Shown here one piece after another: positions 1 to 8,764 of a stretch of 64,000 nt of DNA. Made by a program: the position numbers and the translations under genes. The notes below the pieces were generated by a model that was not told where the DNA came from, did no database searches, and saw nothing but the letters and a program-made list of their open reading frames with translations. Numbering within the stretch: the stretch's first letter is position 1; every line of letters starts with the position of its first letter. The stretch lies in contig NZ_CP107254.1 of assembly GCF_029229925.1 (NCBI RefSeq), positions 2,356,001 through 2,420,000 on the forward strand, written 5' to 3'. Source of the DNA: Halorhabdus sp. BNX81 (GTDB lineage: Archaea; Halobacteriota; Halobacteria; Halobacteriales; Haloarculaceae).

Positions 1-223
1 CCGCGAGAAACCGTCGACCATCGTCGTTGTCGACGGCGAAGAGGATCTCGCGACAGTGCCGGCAATGGTGCTCACCCCGCCCGGTGGAAGCGTCGTCTAT
101 GGCCAGCCGGGCGAGGGCATGGTCCACGTCGCCGTCGACGCGGAGATGGCCGACCGTGCGCGGTCGATCCTCTCGCGGATGGACGGCGATCACGACCGGG
201 CGTTCGAGTTACTCGGCGTCTAG
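1..223 (+). CDS. GTP-dependent dephospho-CoA kinase (DUF359), C-terminal fragment
   Basis: The gene enters from the left edge; reading from base 2 gives 73 residues ending at TAG 221-223. The visible stretch contains VVVDGEEDL, AMVLTPPGG, VVYGQPGEGMV and a closing ILSRMDGD, which is the C-terminal pattern of the archaeal DUF359 family. Members phosphorylate dephospho-CoA with GTP in the last step of CoA synthesis. The N-terminal half lies outside the window, so the assignment rests only on this tail. The neighbouring kinase gene is convergent. Confidence 0.8.
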   Translation, partial: REKPSTIVVVDGEEDLATVPAMVLTPPGGSVVYGQPGEGMVHVAVDAEMADRARSILSRMDGDHDRAFELLGV

Positions 224-244
224 ACCGGACACGGGGACCGACGA

Positions 245-1672
245 CTAGGCCTCGAAGTGCCTGACGCCGTGAAACTCGAAGCGTGCGCCCCCGTCCTCGT
301 TGTCAGTGAGTTCGATCGTCCAGTTGTGGGCGTCGGCAATGGTCGCGATGAGCGCCAGTCCAAGCGTCGAGGTATCCGACCCCGAAAGGCCCGGCTGAAA
401 GACCGCCTCGTGCTGGTCGGCCGGGATGCCGATGCCGTCGTCGGCCACAAAGAACCCCTCGTCGTCGGACAGCGCACCGACCGTGATCGTGATGTCGTCG
501 GTTCCGTCACGGCCATGTTCGATCGCGTTTGCAAACAGGTGATCGAGCAACAGCCGAAGTCGACCGGGATCGACGTAGATCCTCGCGTCGGTCGATACCT
601 GGAGTGTCGCACCGTCGCATTCGTGGTTCGCCCAGACGTCCCGGGCGATTTCAGCGAGGGGGACGTGATCGAGATCCGTCGCGGGTTCGCCCTGCCGCAT
701 CACGGTGATGATGTCGGCGACGAGAGCGTCGATACGATCGAGTGCGCGCTCGACGGCGGCGAACTGATCGGTCTCGTCGGTTTCCCGGGCGACCTCCAGC
801 CGGCCCATCGCCACCGAAAGCGGGTTCCTGATGTCGTGACTCACCATCGTCGCGAGGCGTCTGAGCCGCTCGTTTTGTCGCTGTAATTGGCGTTCGTACT
901 GCTTGCGCTCGGTGATGTCCTGGGTCACGCCGACGGTTCCGACGATCGCCCCGTTCCGGTCGTACCAGGGGACTTTCGTCGACATGACGGTCGTTCCGAC
1001 GCCGTGCTCCCCATATGACGCCTGGACGCGCTGCTCGACGGACTCACCGGTCTCGATGACAGCCTGTTGGTCCTCGGTACTCTCGGCGGCGAGCCCAGAC
1101 GAGTACAGGTCGAAGTCAGTCTTCCCGACGATGTCGTCCGGATGGTGGTGACGCTTTCCCTCCGGGTTCTCGATGTACGGCGGGCCGATCATGTCGAGCA
1201 ACGCATCGCTGACAGCGACGTGGCGACCCTTGCGGTCCTTGACGTACACCGACATCGGGACGTTCGCGAGCAGCGAGTCGAGTATCGACTGCTCACGGCG
1301 AGTCGTGACGTGTTCGTCCACGAGGGATGCGAGTTCCGAAAGCAACTCGACGCGGTCGACGTCCGGCGGCACCGTGAACTGACTCGTCGCCCCGTCGGGA
1401 GCCACCGCATCCAGCGCCGGCAGTTGCCCGACGGTGACGACGATGATCGGGACCGAGCCGACGCGATCCTGGATCTCGTCGATCCACCTGCTAACATCGG
1501 TGTCCGTGTCTGTTTCGACGACGACACAGTCGACCGATACCCCATCGGCTGCCGCCGAGCGAACAGTCTCCCAGGACCGGAGGACGAACGGGCGGTCGGA
1601 CCCGTTCCACCGCTCTACCAGTGTCTCGGCAGCCGGCCCACGATAACCCACGACTGGCGCGTCGTTCAGCAC
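245..1672 (-). CDS. PAS-domain sensor histidine kinase
   Basis: A 475-residue soluble kinase starting at GTG (complement 1670-1672). Residues 1-120 look like a receiver-like or unclassified input region. Residues about 128-255 form a PAS domain ending in the usual GVTQDITERKQ exit. The phosphoacceptor is H279 in MVSHDIRNPL. The catalytic domain has N382 (FANAIEHG), G1 DDGIGIP near 411-417 and a late SDTSTLGLAL. No transmembrane segment is visible, so it probably senses a cytoplasmic signal. No response regulator is adjacent, as is common for haloarchaeal kinases. It is divergent from fixABCX across a 359-bp spacer that carries repeated palindromes, but nothing links the two directly. Confidence 0.85.
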   Translation of the reverse strand: MLNDAPVVGYRGPAAETLVERWNGSDRPFVLRSWETVRSAAADGVSVDCVVVETDTDTDVSRWIDEIQDRVGSVPIIVVTVGQLPALDAVAPDGATSQFTVPPDVDRVELLSELASLVDEHVTTRREQSILDSLLANVPMSVYVKDRKGRHVAVSDALLDMIGPPYIENPEGKRHHHPDDIVGKTDFDLYSSGLAAESTEDQQAVIETGESVEQRVQASYGEHGVGTTVMSTKVPWYDRNGAIVGTVGVTQDITERKQYERQLQRQNERLRRLATMVSHDIRNPLSVAMGRLEVARETDETDQFAAVERALDRIDALVADIITVMRQGEPATDLDHVPLAEIARDVWANHECDGATLQVSTDARIYVDPGRLRLLLDHLFANAIEHGRDGTDDITITVGALSDDEGFFVADDGIGIPADQHEAVFQPGLSGSDTSTLGLALIATIADAHNWTIELTDNEDGGARFEFHGVRHFEA

Positions 1673-1833
1673 CGACGTAGCGGATGACAGGACACCACCA
1701 CCTGATTACCAACTGTAGTGTAGGTCCCTGTTTAACCCTTCTGGCAGGATTGCGTGGGTCGGGGGCTGATATTGTGACATGGGAACGACCGGCGACACGA
1801 AAGTGACCCAAATATACGGGGATATCGGTTCAA

Positions 1834-1913
1834 GGATGCATCACGAAAACATGAATAAAAAAGTCCGTGATGCATTCCGGCCTTGTCGATAAAGAAGTCG
1901 TGATGCATCACGA
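1834..1913. promoter_or_regulatory. Three phased palindromes, candidate operator array
   Basis: Three copies of one palindromic core occur: GGATGCATCA at 1834-1843, TGATGCATTC at 1868-1877 and TGATGCATCA at 1901-1910. The last lies inside a perfect 16-bp palindrome, TCGTGATGCATCACGA, at 1898-1913. Centres are 34 and 33 bp apart, about three helical turns, so the sites could sit on nearly the same DNA face. This arrangement suggests a cooperatively binding regulator. The array is 119 bp before fixA and 162 bp before the kinase start, so the regulated gene is undetermined. I do not recognise the motif. Confidence 0.6.
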
Positions 1914-2008
1914 GATCGGTCACAGGCCGTTTTCACGCGCTGGGAATAGCGCTGTCATTTACTATCGTTAGGATCCCTTCTCCCGGTGTGAACCGAATCG
2001 CAATCCCA

Positions 2009-2016
2009 CTATATAG
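2009..2016 (+). promoter_or_regulatory. TATA-like element of fixABCX
   Basis: CTATATAG at about 2010-2015 is 20 nt before the fixA ATG at 2032. That is slightly closer than the usual 26-27 nt, so transcription would start at or just inside the first codons unless another element is used. No Shine-Dalgarno sequence precedes the ATG. Confidence 0.45.
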
Positions 2017-2031
2017 GGGGTCAAAGCAGAG

Positions 2032-2811
2032 ATGACCGACGGCTGGAACATCGTCGTCTGCGTCAAGCAAGTGCCTGATGCCGCGGAGGTTTCGATCGAT
2101 CCCGACACGGGGATCCTCAACCGAGCGGACGCGGAGGCAGTGATGAACGCGCCGGACTACAACGCCGTCGAGGCGGCCCTGGAGGTCCGTGACGAAGTCG
2201 GCGGCACGGTCACGGCCCTCACGATGGGGCCGGCAAGTGCCCACGAAGTCCTTCGTGGGGCTGTCGCGATGGGTGCCGACGACGCCGTGTTGCTGACCGA
2301 TCGGGCCTTCGGCGGCAGCGACACCTGGCCGACGAGCCTCGCGCTGGCCCGGGCAGCCGAGGAGCTCGACGCCGACGTCGTCTTCGGCGGCGAGGAAACC
2401 ACCGACTCCTCGACCGGGCAGGTCCCGCCGGGGATCGCCGCCCACAACGACTGGGCCCAACTCACCTACGTCGAGGACCTCGAACCCCGCCCCGACGAGG
2501 ACCAGCTGGTCGCGAAACGCGACGTCGAGGGCGGCTACGAGCGAGTCGCCGCCGATCTTCCGGTGGTCGTCGCCATGGAGTTCGGCGAGAACCAGCCCCG
2601 GACGGCGGGGCTCCACCGGAAAATCTACGCCGAGACCGACTTCGAGCCGGTCGAGTGGTCAGCCGCCGATATCGACGTCGAAGACGAGGTCGGGCTGGCC
2701 GTCTCGCCGACGCAGGTCGGCGGGATGGCGACCGCCGAGCCGGTCCCGCGCGAACAGGAAAAGGTCGACGACGTCGAAGAGATCGCCGACCAGATCGCGG
2801 AGGTGCTCTAA
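2032..2811 (+). CDS. fixA: FixA, electron transfer flavoprotein beta-type subunit
   Basis: A 259-residue ETF beta/FixA protein with the typical N-terminus IVVCVKQVPD and the nucleotide-site motif DVVFGGEETTDSSTGQV. With FixB it forms the flavin heterodimer that takes electrons from NADH. In FixABCX complexes these are bifurcated to quinone through FixC and to a low-potential acceptor through FixX. It is the first gene of a compact four-gene operon; its TAA is followed immediately by the fixB ATG. The start at 2032 follows a TATA-like element and matches family N-termini. No nitrogenase gene is visible, so the role here is probably general redox balancing or respiration. Confidence 0.92.
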   Translation: MTDGWNIVVCVKQVPDAAEVSIDPDTGILNRADAEAVMNAPDYNAVEAALEVRDEVGGTVTALTMGPASAHEVLRGAVAMGADDAVLLTDRAFGGSDTWPTSLALARAAEELDADVVFGGEETTDSSTGQVPPGIAAHNDWAQLTYVEDLEPRPDEDQLVAKRDVEGGYERVAADLPVVVAMEFGENQPRTAGLHRKIYAETDFEPVEWSAADIDVEDEVGLAVSPTQVGGMATAEPVPREQEKVDDVEEIADQIAEVL

Positions 2812-3855
2812 ATGGCCGCTGGAGCGAACGCCGATACGGCTGCCGAGGTCGACGCCCACAGCGACGTCTGGGTGTTCGTCGAACAGCACGACGGCGAGGT
2901 CGCGAAGGTCGCCTGGGAGTTGCTCGCGAAGGGGCGGGAGCTCGCTGACCAGAAGGACGAGGACCTGGTCGCGCTCGTCATGGGCGAGGACATTCGCGAG
3001 ACGGACATCCCACAGCAGGCGATCGCCCGGGGCGCGGACCGCGTGCTCGTGGCCGACGATCCGATCTTCGAACCCTATCGCGCCGATCCCTACGGCGAGC
3101 AGTTCCGTCACCTCGTCGAGCAGCGCAAGCCGGACATCGCCCTGATCGGCGGGACCCACACCGGCCGGGACTTCGCCGGTCGGGTCGCCGTGCCGACTCA
3201 TGCCGGCCTGACCGCCGACACGACGGAGTTGGAGATCACCGACGAGCGCTACGAGATGCGCCGCCCCGCCTTCGGCGGGGACGCCCTGGCGACGATCATC
3301 TGCCCGAACCACCGTCCACAGATGTCCACCGTTCGCCCCGGCGTCTTCGACACGCCCGAGCCCGACGAAAGCCGGGAAGGGGAGGTCGAGGACGTCGAGA
3401 CCGTCGTCGGCGAGGACGAAACCCTCACCGAAGTGCTCGAACGCGAGGTCGGCGACGTGGCCGACATCACGGACGCCGAAGTCGTCGTCGCCGGCGGGAT
3501 GGGGCTGGAGGGGGATTTCGATCCCCTCTGGGAACTTGCGGACCTGCTCGGTGGGGAAGTCGCGGCAACGCGGGAGGCCGTCGAGGAGGGCTGGATCGAA
3601 CCCGCCCGCCAGGTCGGCCAGACCGGCAAGACCGTCCGGCCGAAACTCTACATCGCCGTCGGGATCTCGGGAGCCATCCAGCACGTCGAGGGGATGGACG
3701 ACTCCGAAACGGTGATCGCCATCAACAACGACGGCAACGCGCCGATCTTCGAGAACGCCGATTACGGCATCGTCGCCGACTACGCCGAGGTGCTGCCGGA
3801 ACTTATCGAACTACTCCGTGAGCGACTCGACGACACACCGGAGGTGTCAGCATGA
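2812..3855 (+). CDS. fixB: FixB, electron transfer flavoprotein alpha-type subunit
   Basis: A 347-residue ETF alpha/FixB protein. The C-terminal FAD-binding domain carries the family signature: [19 protein letters not shown], then GISGAIQH and AINND. It pairs with FixA to hold the flavins of the bifurcating module. It starts directly after the fixA stop with no gap, and its own end overlaps the fixC start in an ATGA arrangement, so translation of the operon is probably coupled. Length is normal for the family and no truncation is visible. Confidence 0.92.
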   Translation: MAAGANADTAAEVDAHSDVWVFVEQHDGEVAKVAWELLAKGRELADQKDEDLVALVMGEDIRETDIPQQAIARGADRVLVADDPIFEPYRADPYGEQFRHLVEQRKPDIALIGGTHTGRDFAGRVAVPTHAGLTADTTELEITDERYEMRRPAFGGDALATIICPNHRPQMSTVRPGVFDTPEPDESREGEVEDVETVVGEDETLTEVLEREVGDVADITDAEVVVAGGMGLEGDFDPLWELADLLGGEVAATREAVEEGWIEPARQVGQTGKTVRPKLYIAVGISGAIQHVEGMDDSETVIAINNDGNAPIFENADYGIVADYAEVLPELIELLRERLDDTPEVSA

Positions 3856-5264
3856 GTACCGACGCTCAGTCAGGCGAGGACGCCGGCGTTGAACCCGAAC
3901 CCAAGGAGAGCGAGGGGCCGCCGATGCCCCAGCCGACCAGCGAGACGCCCAACTACGACGGCGAGTTCGACGCGATCGTCGTCGGGGCCGGACTCGCGGG
4001 GAGTGCCGCCGCGCTGACGATGGCCGAGGAGGGCCTGGACGTGATCATGCTGGAGCGGGGCAACGCCCCCGGGACGAAGAACGTCTTCGGCGGGATCATG
4101 TTCACCCCGCGCATCCGCGAGCTGACGGACTTCGACGACGCGCCCAAAGAACGGTTCGTCGCCGAGAAGACCTTCTCGATGCTTAGCGAGGAGGGTGACG
4201 CTACCGAGGTCTCGATGCAGCCGGCGGCCTGGAAAGAGGAACCGCACAACGACTCCTGGATGGTCCTCCGGGGTGACTTCGACGAGTGGTTCGCCGAGCA
4301 GGCCGTCGAGGCCGGCGCGACGCTGCTCACCGAGACGACCGTCACTGATCTCGTTCGCGAGGACGGCACCATCGCGGGCGTCGAGACCGACCGCCCGGAC
4401 GGACGGCTGCACGCGCCGACGGTCGTCCTCGCCGAGGGGGCCAACTCGCTGGTCAGCGAGGGGGCCGGCCTGGCCAAGCCCCAGGAGCGCACGGACATCG
4501 CCGTCTCCGCGAAGGAGGTCCGAAAATACGACCGCGAGACCATCGAGGATCGCTTCCACCTCACCGACGACGAGGGTGCGGCGATCCACTACTTCGGCGA
4601 CGGCGCAGTCGGCGACGCGGTCGGCGGCGGGTTCATCTACACGAACAAGCGGACGCTCGCCATCGGCGTCGTTTACTCCATCGAGGACGCCGTTCACGAT
4701 GAGCGCACCCCCGACGACGTGCTCGACGACTTCAAGTCCCACCCGGCGGTCGCGCCGCTCGTCAAGGGCGGCCGGATGGTGGAATATTCCGCCCACGCGA
4801 TTCCGGAAGGCGGCCCGGATGCGATGCCCGATCTCGTCCACGACGGCGCGGTGATCACCGGCGACGCCGCCGGATTGGTGCTAAACAACGGCCTGCACCT
4901 CGAAGGGACGAACATGGCCGTCGAGAGCGGGTATCACGCCGGAAAAGCGGTCGCCGATGCAGTGGCGTCCGGTCGGACGGACGCCGCGGCCCTCGCCGAC
5001 TACGAGGACGACCTCACCGACTCGTGGGTGATGGACAACCTGAACCACTACGGGTGGTTCTTAGACGCCGCCGCGGAGGACAAGGAGTTCCTCTTCGACG
5101 ACCTGCCGCGGGCCATCGCCGACGCCGAGACCGACTACTTCCGGATGAACGACGAACCGAAGACCCGCCACACGAAATCCGCCCGCAAGCGCCTCGTCGG
5201 CGCGATGGGCGGGTACCTCGGCGCGGCGAAGAAAGCCTGGAAATACCGCAAGATGTTCATCTAG
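3852..5264 (+). CDS. fixC: FixC, flavoprotein-quinone oxidoreductase
   Basis: A 470-residue FAD-dependent oxidoreductase of the FixC/ETF-QO family. After an acidic, proline-rich leader of about 38 residues, an N-terminal dinucleotide-binding motif (VVGAGLAGSAAAL) begins near residue 42. The FAD-contacting GDAAGLVLNNGLHLEGTNMA motif lies in the C-terminal half. It would accept an electron from the FixAB flavins and deliver it to menaquinone at the membrane. It overlaps fixB by 4 nt and is followed after 4 nt by fixX. The N-terminal extension is acidic and probably a haloadaptation. Confidence 0.92.
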   Translation: MSTDAQSGEDAGVEPEPKESEGPPMPQPTSETPNYDGEFDAIVVGAGLAGSAAALTMAEEGLDVIMLERGNAPGTKNVFGGIMFTPRIRELTDFDDAPKERFVAEKTFSMLSEEGDATEVSMQPAAWKEEPHNDSWMVLRGDFDEWFAEQAVEAGATLLTETTVTDLVREDGTIAGVETDRPDGRLHAPTVVLAEGANSLVSEGAGLAKPQERTDIAVSAKEVRKYDRETIEDRFHLTDDEGAAIHYFGDGAVGDAVGGGFIYTNKRTLAIGVVYSIEDAVHDERTPDDVLDDFKSHPAVAPLVKGGRMVEYSAHAIPEGGPDAMPDLVHDGAVITGDAAGLVLNNGLHLEGTNMAVESGYHAGKAVADAVASGRTDAAALADYEDDLTDSWVMDNLNHYGWFLDAAAEDKEFLFDDLPRAIADAETDYFRMNDEPKTRHTKSARKRLVGAMGGYLGAAKKAWKYRKMFI

Positions 5265-5268
5265 ACCA

Positions 5269-5586
5269 ATGAGTGCACAACCCGGAACCCCCGACGTCGA
5301 ACAGCCATCGATCGAAGACCGCCTCTACACCGTCAAGTACGAGGACCCCGGCGAGTCCCACCTCGACGTGGAACTGGCCGGCATCTGCGAGGAGAAGTGC
5401 GTCACCCAGGACTGCGTCTCGGTCTGTCCCGCCAACGTCTGGCGGATGGAGGGTGACGACGGCGTCCCAACCATCGCCTACGAGAACTGCCTCGAATGTG
5501 GCAGTTGCCGGTGGGCCTGCTCACATGGCAACGTCGTCTGGGAGTACCCAGAGAACGGCAGCGGCGTCTCCTACAAGTTCGGATAG
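5269..5586 (+). CDS. fixX: FixX, ferredoxin-like iron-sulfur protein
   Basis: A 105-residue ferredoxin-like protein with eight cysteines in two groups: C40, C44, C49, C53 and C74, C77, C80, C84. This fits up to two [4Fe-4S] clusters, as found in characterised FixX. It would be the electron acceptor or relay beside FixC. The start at 5269 gives a 4-nt gap after fixC and a typical leader. The downstream spacer to the next gene is 113 bp, marking the probable operon end. Confidence 0.9.
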   Translation: MSAQPGTPDVEQPSIEDRLYTVKYEDPGESHLDVELAGICEEKCVTQDCVSVCPANVWRMEGDDGVPTIAYENCLECGSCRWACSHGNVVWEYPENGSGVSYKFG

Positions 5587-5699
5587 TCCTGAATCGTCGG
5601 ACGACGACGTTATCGTTGCGCTGTTTCCGGTTTGCACCGTCCGAGGCGAGTCGTCGATCCGCCCAGAATTGATAGCTGTCTGCAAACATATGGCCCCCC

Positions 5700-5921
5700 A
5701 TGGCCACACAGTCGTCTGCCGATCTGCTCGCGTCGTCGATCCAGCGAACGATTCTCGGGGTCTTGCTGGCGATGGTGTGGGTCGGGCTGGGAGTCACAGT
5801 GCCGGCAGTGCTCGGTGGAGGAGTGCCCGGGACGATCGCGGTGGTGGTGCTGACAGTGCTGTTCGTCGCGGCGCTCGTTGCGTTGTTCGTCGAGGGGATT
5901 CGCGAGGGTCAAAAGGGATAG
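5700..5921 (+). CDS. Small two-helix membrane protein
   Basis: A 73-residue protein with two predicted membrane helices, about residues 17-38 (TILGVLLAMVWVGLGV) and 44-65 (TIAVVVLTVLFVAALVALFV), and a short charged C-terminus. Codon use is typical haloarchaeal. It may be transcribed with the membrane protein 36 bp downstream. I do not recognise a family and no function can be assigned. Confidence 0.65.
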   Translation: MATQSSADLLASSIQRTILGVLLAMVWVGLGVTVPAVLGGGVPGTIAVVVLTVLFVAALVALFVEGIREGQKG

Positions 5922-5957
5922 TTTCATACGACCGACGCGTGAGGAGTCGCCTGAACG

Positions 5958-6815
5958 ATGGGACTCTTCAGACGCATTTCGATCGGGTTCGGACTGGCAC
6001 GGCGCAGTGGTCGGGTATTGCGGGCACACCCGAATCTGCTTGCGTTCCCGCTGCTGGGTGGGCTCGCCGGCTTGGCGTTCGTCATGACGGTCTTCGGTGG
6101 GTTGTTCGTGGCCGATCTCGGATCGGGGGTAGTCATGTACGCCACGCTGTTCGTCGTCTACGTCGTCGAGACGTTCATCGCCTCCTTTTTCACGGCGGCG
6201 TTGGTCGCCGCGACGCGAGAGACCTTCCGGGGAGAGGAGCCCACGGTCCGGGCAAGTCTGGCCATCGCCTGGGAGAAGCGCTGGCAACTGCTGGCGTGGT
6301 CGGTCATCGCGGCGGTCGTCGGGGTGATCATCCGGGGAATCGAAGAGTCGAGTGAGATCGGCGGGACGATCCTGGCAGCGGTGTTTAGTTTCGCCTGGGG
6401 CGTCATGACGTACTTCATCGTCCCCGTGATCGTCTTCGAGGAGCCCTCGATCACGGGCATGTTCAAGCAGAGCGGCCGGACGATCAAGCGCACGTGGGGT
6501 GAATCCCTCGGGACGCTCTCGGCGATCAGTATCGTCACCGTCCTGCTCGTCCTCGGCGGGTTGGGGGTGGCGGTTGTGACGTTCCTGACAGTCGGCAGCA
6601 CGGGCCTCCCGGGGCTCGTGGCGACAGTCGTGATCGGCGGCGGGGCGGTCCTGCTGGCATTCCTCGTCGGCCAGGCACTGACGGGCGTCGCCAAGACGGC
6701 GCTGTACGTCTACGCGACCGACGAGGAGGCTCCGGAGTTCTTCGAGGATATGGACTTCAGTCAACTTGGCGGCGGGAGTCAACGCTCGGCCGGGATGGCC
6801 GGCGGTCGGATCTGA
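5958..6815 (+). CDS. DUF6159-family polytopic membrane protein
   Basis: A 285-residue integral membrane protein. Its N-terminus (MGLFRRISIGFGLARRSGRVLRAHP followed by LLAFPLLGG) resembles the DUF6159 family. About six hydrophobic segments can be seen, including pairs near residues 30-75, 110-160 and 190-240. The function of the family is unknown. The gene ends 41 bp before the convergent ZIP transporter gene. Confidence 0.75.
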   Translation: MGLFRRISIGFGLARRSGRVLRAHPNLLAFPLLGGLAGLAFVMTVFGGLFVADLGSGVVMYATLFVVYVVETFIASFFTAALVAATRETFRGEEPTVRASLAIAWEKRWQLLAWSVIAAVVGVIIRGIEESSEIGGTILAAVFSFAWGVMTYFIVPVIVFEEPSITGMFKQSGRTIKRTWGESLGTLSAISIVTVLLVLGGLGVAVVTFLTVGSTGLPGLVATVVIGGGAVLLAFLVGQALTGVAKTALYVYATDEEAPEFFEDMDFSQLGGGSQRSAGMAGGRI

Positions 6816-6855
6816 GCGACGACGCGCAGGGACACACGGCACCGCCGGGGTCATA

Positions 6856-7713
6856 TCACCCCAGCGCCACGTCCAGATACAACATCACGAGCACGCCGGC
6901 CATCGTCCCGAGCGTCGCGACGCGTTCGTTGCCACGAGTGTGAGTCTCGGGAACGATCTCGTCGCTGATGACGAACACCATCGCACCCGCCGCAAAGCCC
7001 ATCGCGTAGGGAAGGAGAGGGGCAACGACAGTCACGGCGAGTGCGCCGAGAACGGCCAGCGGAATCTCGACGACGCCCGCTCGGATCCCGGCGACGGCGG
7101 CGTAGAGTCGCCGATCGAGACCGGCGTTGATGGCGGCGATCGAGACGGCGAGTCCTTCGGGGATATTCTGGATTCCGATCGCCAGCATGAGCGCCAGGGC
7201 AGCGCCGACGTCACCCGAGCCGAACCCGACGCCGACGGCGAGCCCCTCGGGAATGTTGTGCAGCGTGATCGCGAGGATGAACAGCACGACGCTCGCGACC
7301 CGTGGATCGTCGATCGGAAGCTGCTCGGACTGGCCGGCCGCGTCCGCCCGCTTGCGGCCCGTCAACAGGATGTGGGCGTGGGGGACCAGGGCGTCACCGC
7401 GATCCAACACGAGGACGCCCAGGGCGATCCCGATCAGGACCGGGAGCGGCCGGAGCAACCCGTCGGCGGCGACACCCGGCACCAGGATCTCGGTCGCGTC
7501 GATGCCCGGGACGATCAGGCTGGTGAACGCCGCGGCCATCATCACGCCGGCGGCGAATCCCAGCGCGCCGTCCAGGGCACGTTCGCTCGGATCGCGCCAG
7601 ACCAGGACGAGCGACGCGCCAAGCAGGTTGAGCGCCGCGATGACGACACCGCCGATCAGCGCCTGGACGAGCCGGTTCTCGCCCACGAGATCGACGAAGA
7701 GACCAGTCACCAT
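6856..7713 (-). CDS. ZIP-family divalent metal transporter
   Basis: A 285-residue ZIP (ZupT/GufA-like) transporter with about eight membrane helices. The metal-binding core is visible twice: HNIPEGLAVGVG and QNIPEGLAVSIA. The second has Gln in place of the His seen in ZupT-type members, a variant I believe occurs in the GufA branch. It probably moves zinc, iron or manganese across the cytoplasmic membrane; the substrate cannot be read from sequence. It faces away from the iron-uptake operon on its right by only 124 bp, a suggestive but unproven functional neighbour. Confidence 0.88.
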   Translation of the reverse strand: MVTGLFVDLVGENRLVQALIGGVVIAALNLLGASLVLVWRDPSERALDGALGFAAGVMMAAAFTSLIVPGIDATEILVPGVAADGLLRPLPVLIGIALGVLVLDRGDALVPHAHILLTGRKRADAAGQSEQLPIDDPRVASVVLFILAITLHNIPEGLAVGVGFGSGDVGAALALMLAIGIQNIPEGLAVSIAAINAGLDRRLYAAVAGIRAGVVEIPLAVLGALAVTVVAPLLPYAMGFAAGAMVFVISDEIVPETHTRGNERVATLGTMAGVLVMLYLDVALG

Positions 7714-7837
7714 CGCCGATCGTTCCCAGGAGTGATCATCGTGTTAGCACTCGTCGGGTCGATATTTGAACCTTGTCCGTCGAGCGGACGTCGCTCCCAG
7801 AGAAGCCTGGACGCGGACAGTTTCGTCGGTTCTGTAA

Positions 7838-8764
7838 TCAGCCGTCACCGTCGTGCAGCGCCCGGAGCGGCGTCACCCGTGGACCGCTGTCGGTCACCGT
7901 GACCCGTGCCTCGACGCCGAACACCTCGGCCAGCAACCCCTCAGTGATCACCGCCTCGGGGGGGCCGCGATCGTAGACCGCCCCGTCCCGCAACGCGACG
8001 ACGTGATCGGCGTACCGGGCCGCCTGCTCGATGTCGTGAAGGACGATCCCGACCGTGACCTCCCGCTCGTCGCGGAGTCGCTCGACGATCCCCATCACCT
8101 CCAGCTGGTGGTGCATATCCAGAAACGTCGTCGGCTCGTCAAGCAGGAGAACGTCGGTCCCCTGGGCCAGCGCCATCGCGATCCAGACGAGTTGTTGCTG
8201 GCCGCCGCTGAGGCTACCGACCTCGCGGTCACGCAGGTGGCCGACCCCCGCCAGGTCGATCGCCTCGTCGATCGCTTCCCTGTCAGCCTCCGTGAGCGAC
8301 TCGAAGAACCCCCGGTGTGGATACCGCCCGTGCCCCACCAGGTCCGCAACCGAGAGGCTGTCGGGTGCGACGTTCTCCTGAGACAGCAGTCCGAGCTTGC
8401 GGGCGAGTTCCTTCGCCTCCAGCGTGTGGACGTCCGTCCCATCGAGCAGAACGGTCCCGTCGTCGATGGAGAGCTGGTCGGCGAGGCCGGAAAGCAGCGT
8501 ACTCTTGCCGCTGCCGTTCGGGCCGATCAGCGCCGTCACCTGCCCGGGCGGGAGTCTGATCGTCACGTCGTCGATCACTGGCTCCTCGCTCCCGGGATAG
8601 CCGGCGACGACGTCCTTGCCGAGGAACTCGCTGGCGTCGGGGGAAGGGTCGCCGTGATCAGCGTCGTTCTCACCGGTGGCGTCCCCGGCAATTTCGCCGG
8701 TGGTTCCGGAGGGTGGCTGTATCGCCTGGCTTCCGCCATCCGTCTGTGGTGTGTCTTCGTCCAT
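7838..8764 (-). CDS. ABC transporter ATPase, iron/siderophore (FecE/FhuC) type
   Basis: A 308-residue ATPase with a low-complexity acidic N-terminal extension of about 45 residues. It has Walker A (GPNGSGKST), signature LSGGQQQ, Walker B (VLLLDEPTTFLD) and the H-loop histidine in VLHDIEQ. It matches the FecE/FhuC/BtuD type that powers uptake of ferric siderophores, haem or cobalamin. The start overlaps the permease stop by 1 nt, showing translational coupling. It is the last gene of a five-gene operon that begins under DtxR-like operators, which favours iron-siderophore over cobalamin as substrate. Confidence 0.9.
   Translation of the reverse strand: MDEDTPQTDGGSQAIQPPSGTTGEIAGDATGENDADHGDPSPDASEFLGKDVVAGYPGSEEPVIDDVTIRLPPGQVTALIGPNGSGKSTLLSGLADQLSIDDGTVLLDGTDVHTLEAKELARKLGLLSQENVAPDSLSVADLVGHGRYPHRGFFESLTEADREAIDEAIDLAGVGHLRDREVGSLSGGQQQLVWIAMALAQGTDVLLLDEPTTFLDMHHQLEVMGIVERLRDEREVTVGIVLHDIEQAARYADHVVALRDGAVYDRGPPEAVITEGLLAEVFGVEARVTVTDSGPRVTPLRALHDGDG

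Larger units (their letters stand above)
1673..2031. promoter_or_regulatory. Divergent intergenic region between the histidine kinase and fixA
   Basis: This 359-bp spacer holds the start regions of two divergent genes. It has no convincing coding frame: the minus-strand frames crossing it lack haloarchaeal codon character. It contains three copies of a TGATGCATCA-type palindrome (separate entry) in a locally AT-rich patch around 1810-1900, and a TATA-like element just before fixA. A candidate minus-strand element for the kinase lies near 1700-1740 (TTAAAC or TAATCA) but is weak. Confidence 0.6.

Noticed and set aside
5610-6854. Minus-strand ORF of 414 residues
   Set aside because: It is antisense to the DUF6159 gene and the small membrane protein gene and has an Arg/Asp/His-rich shadow composition.
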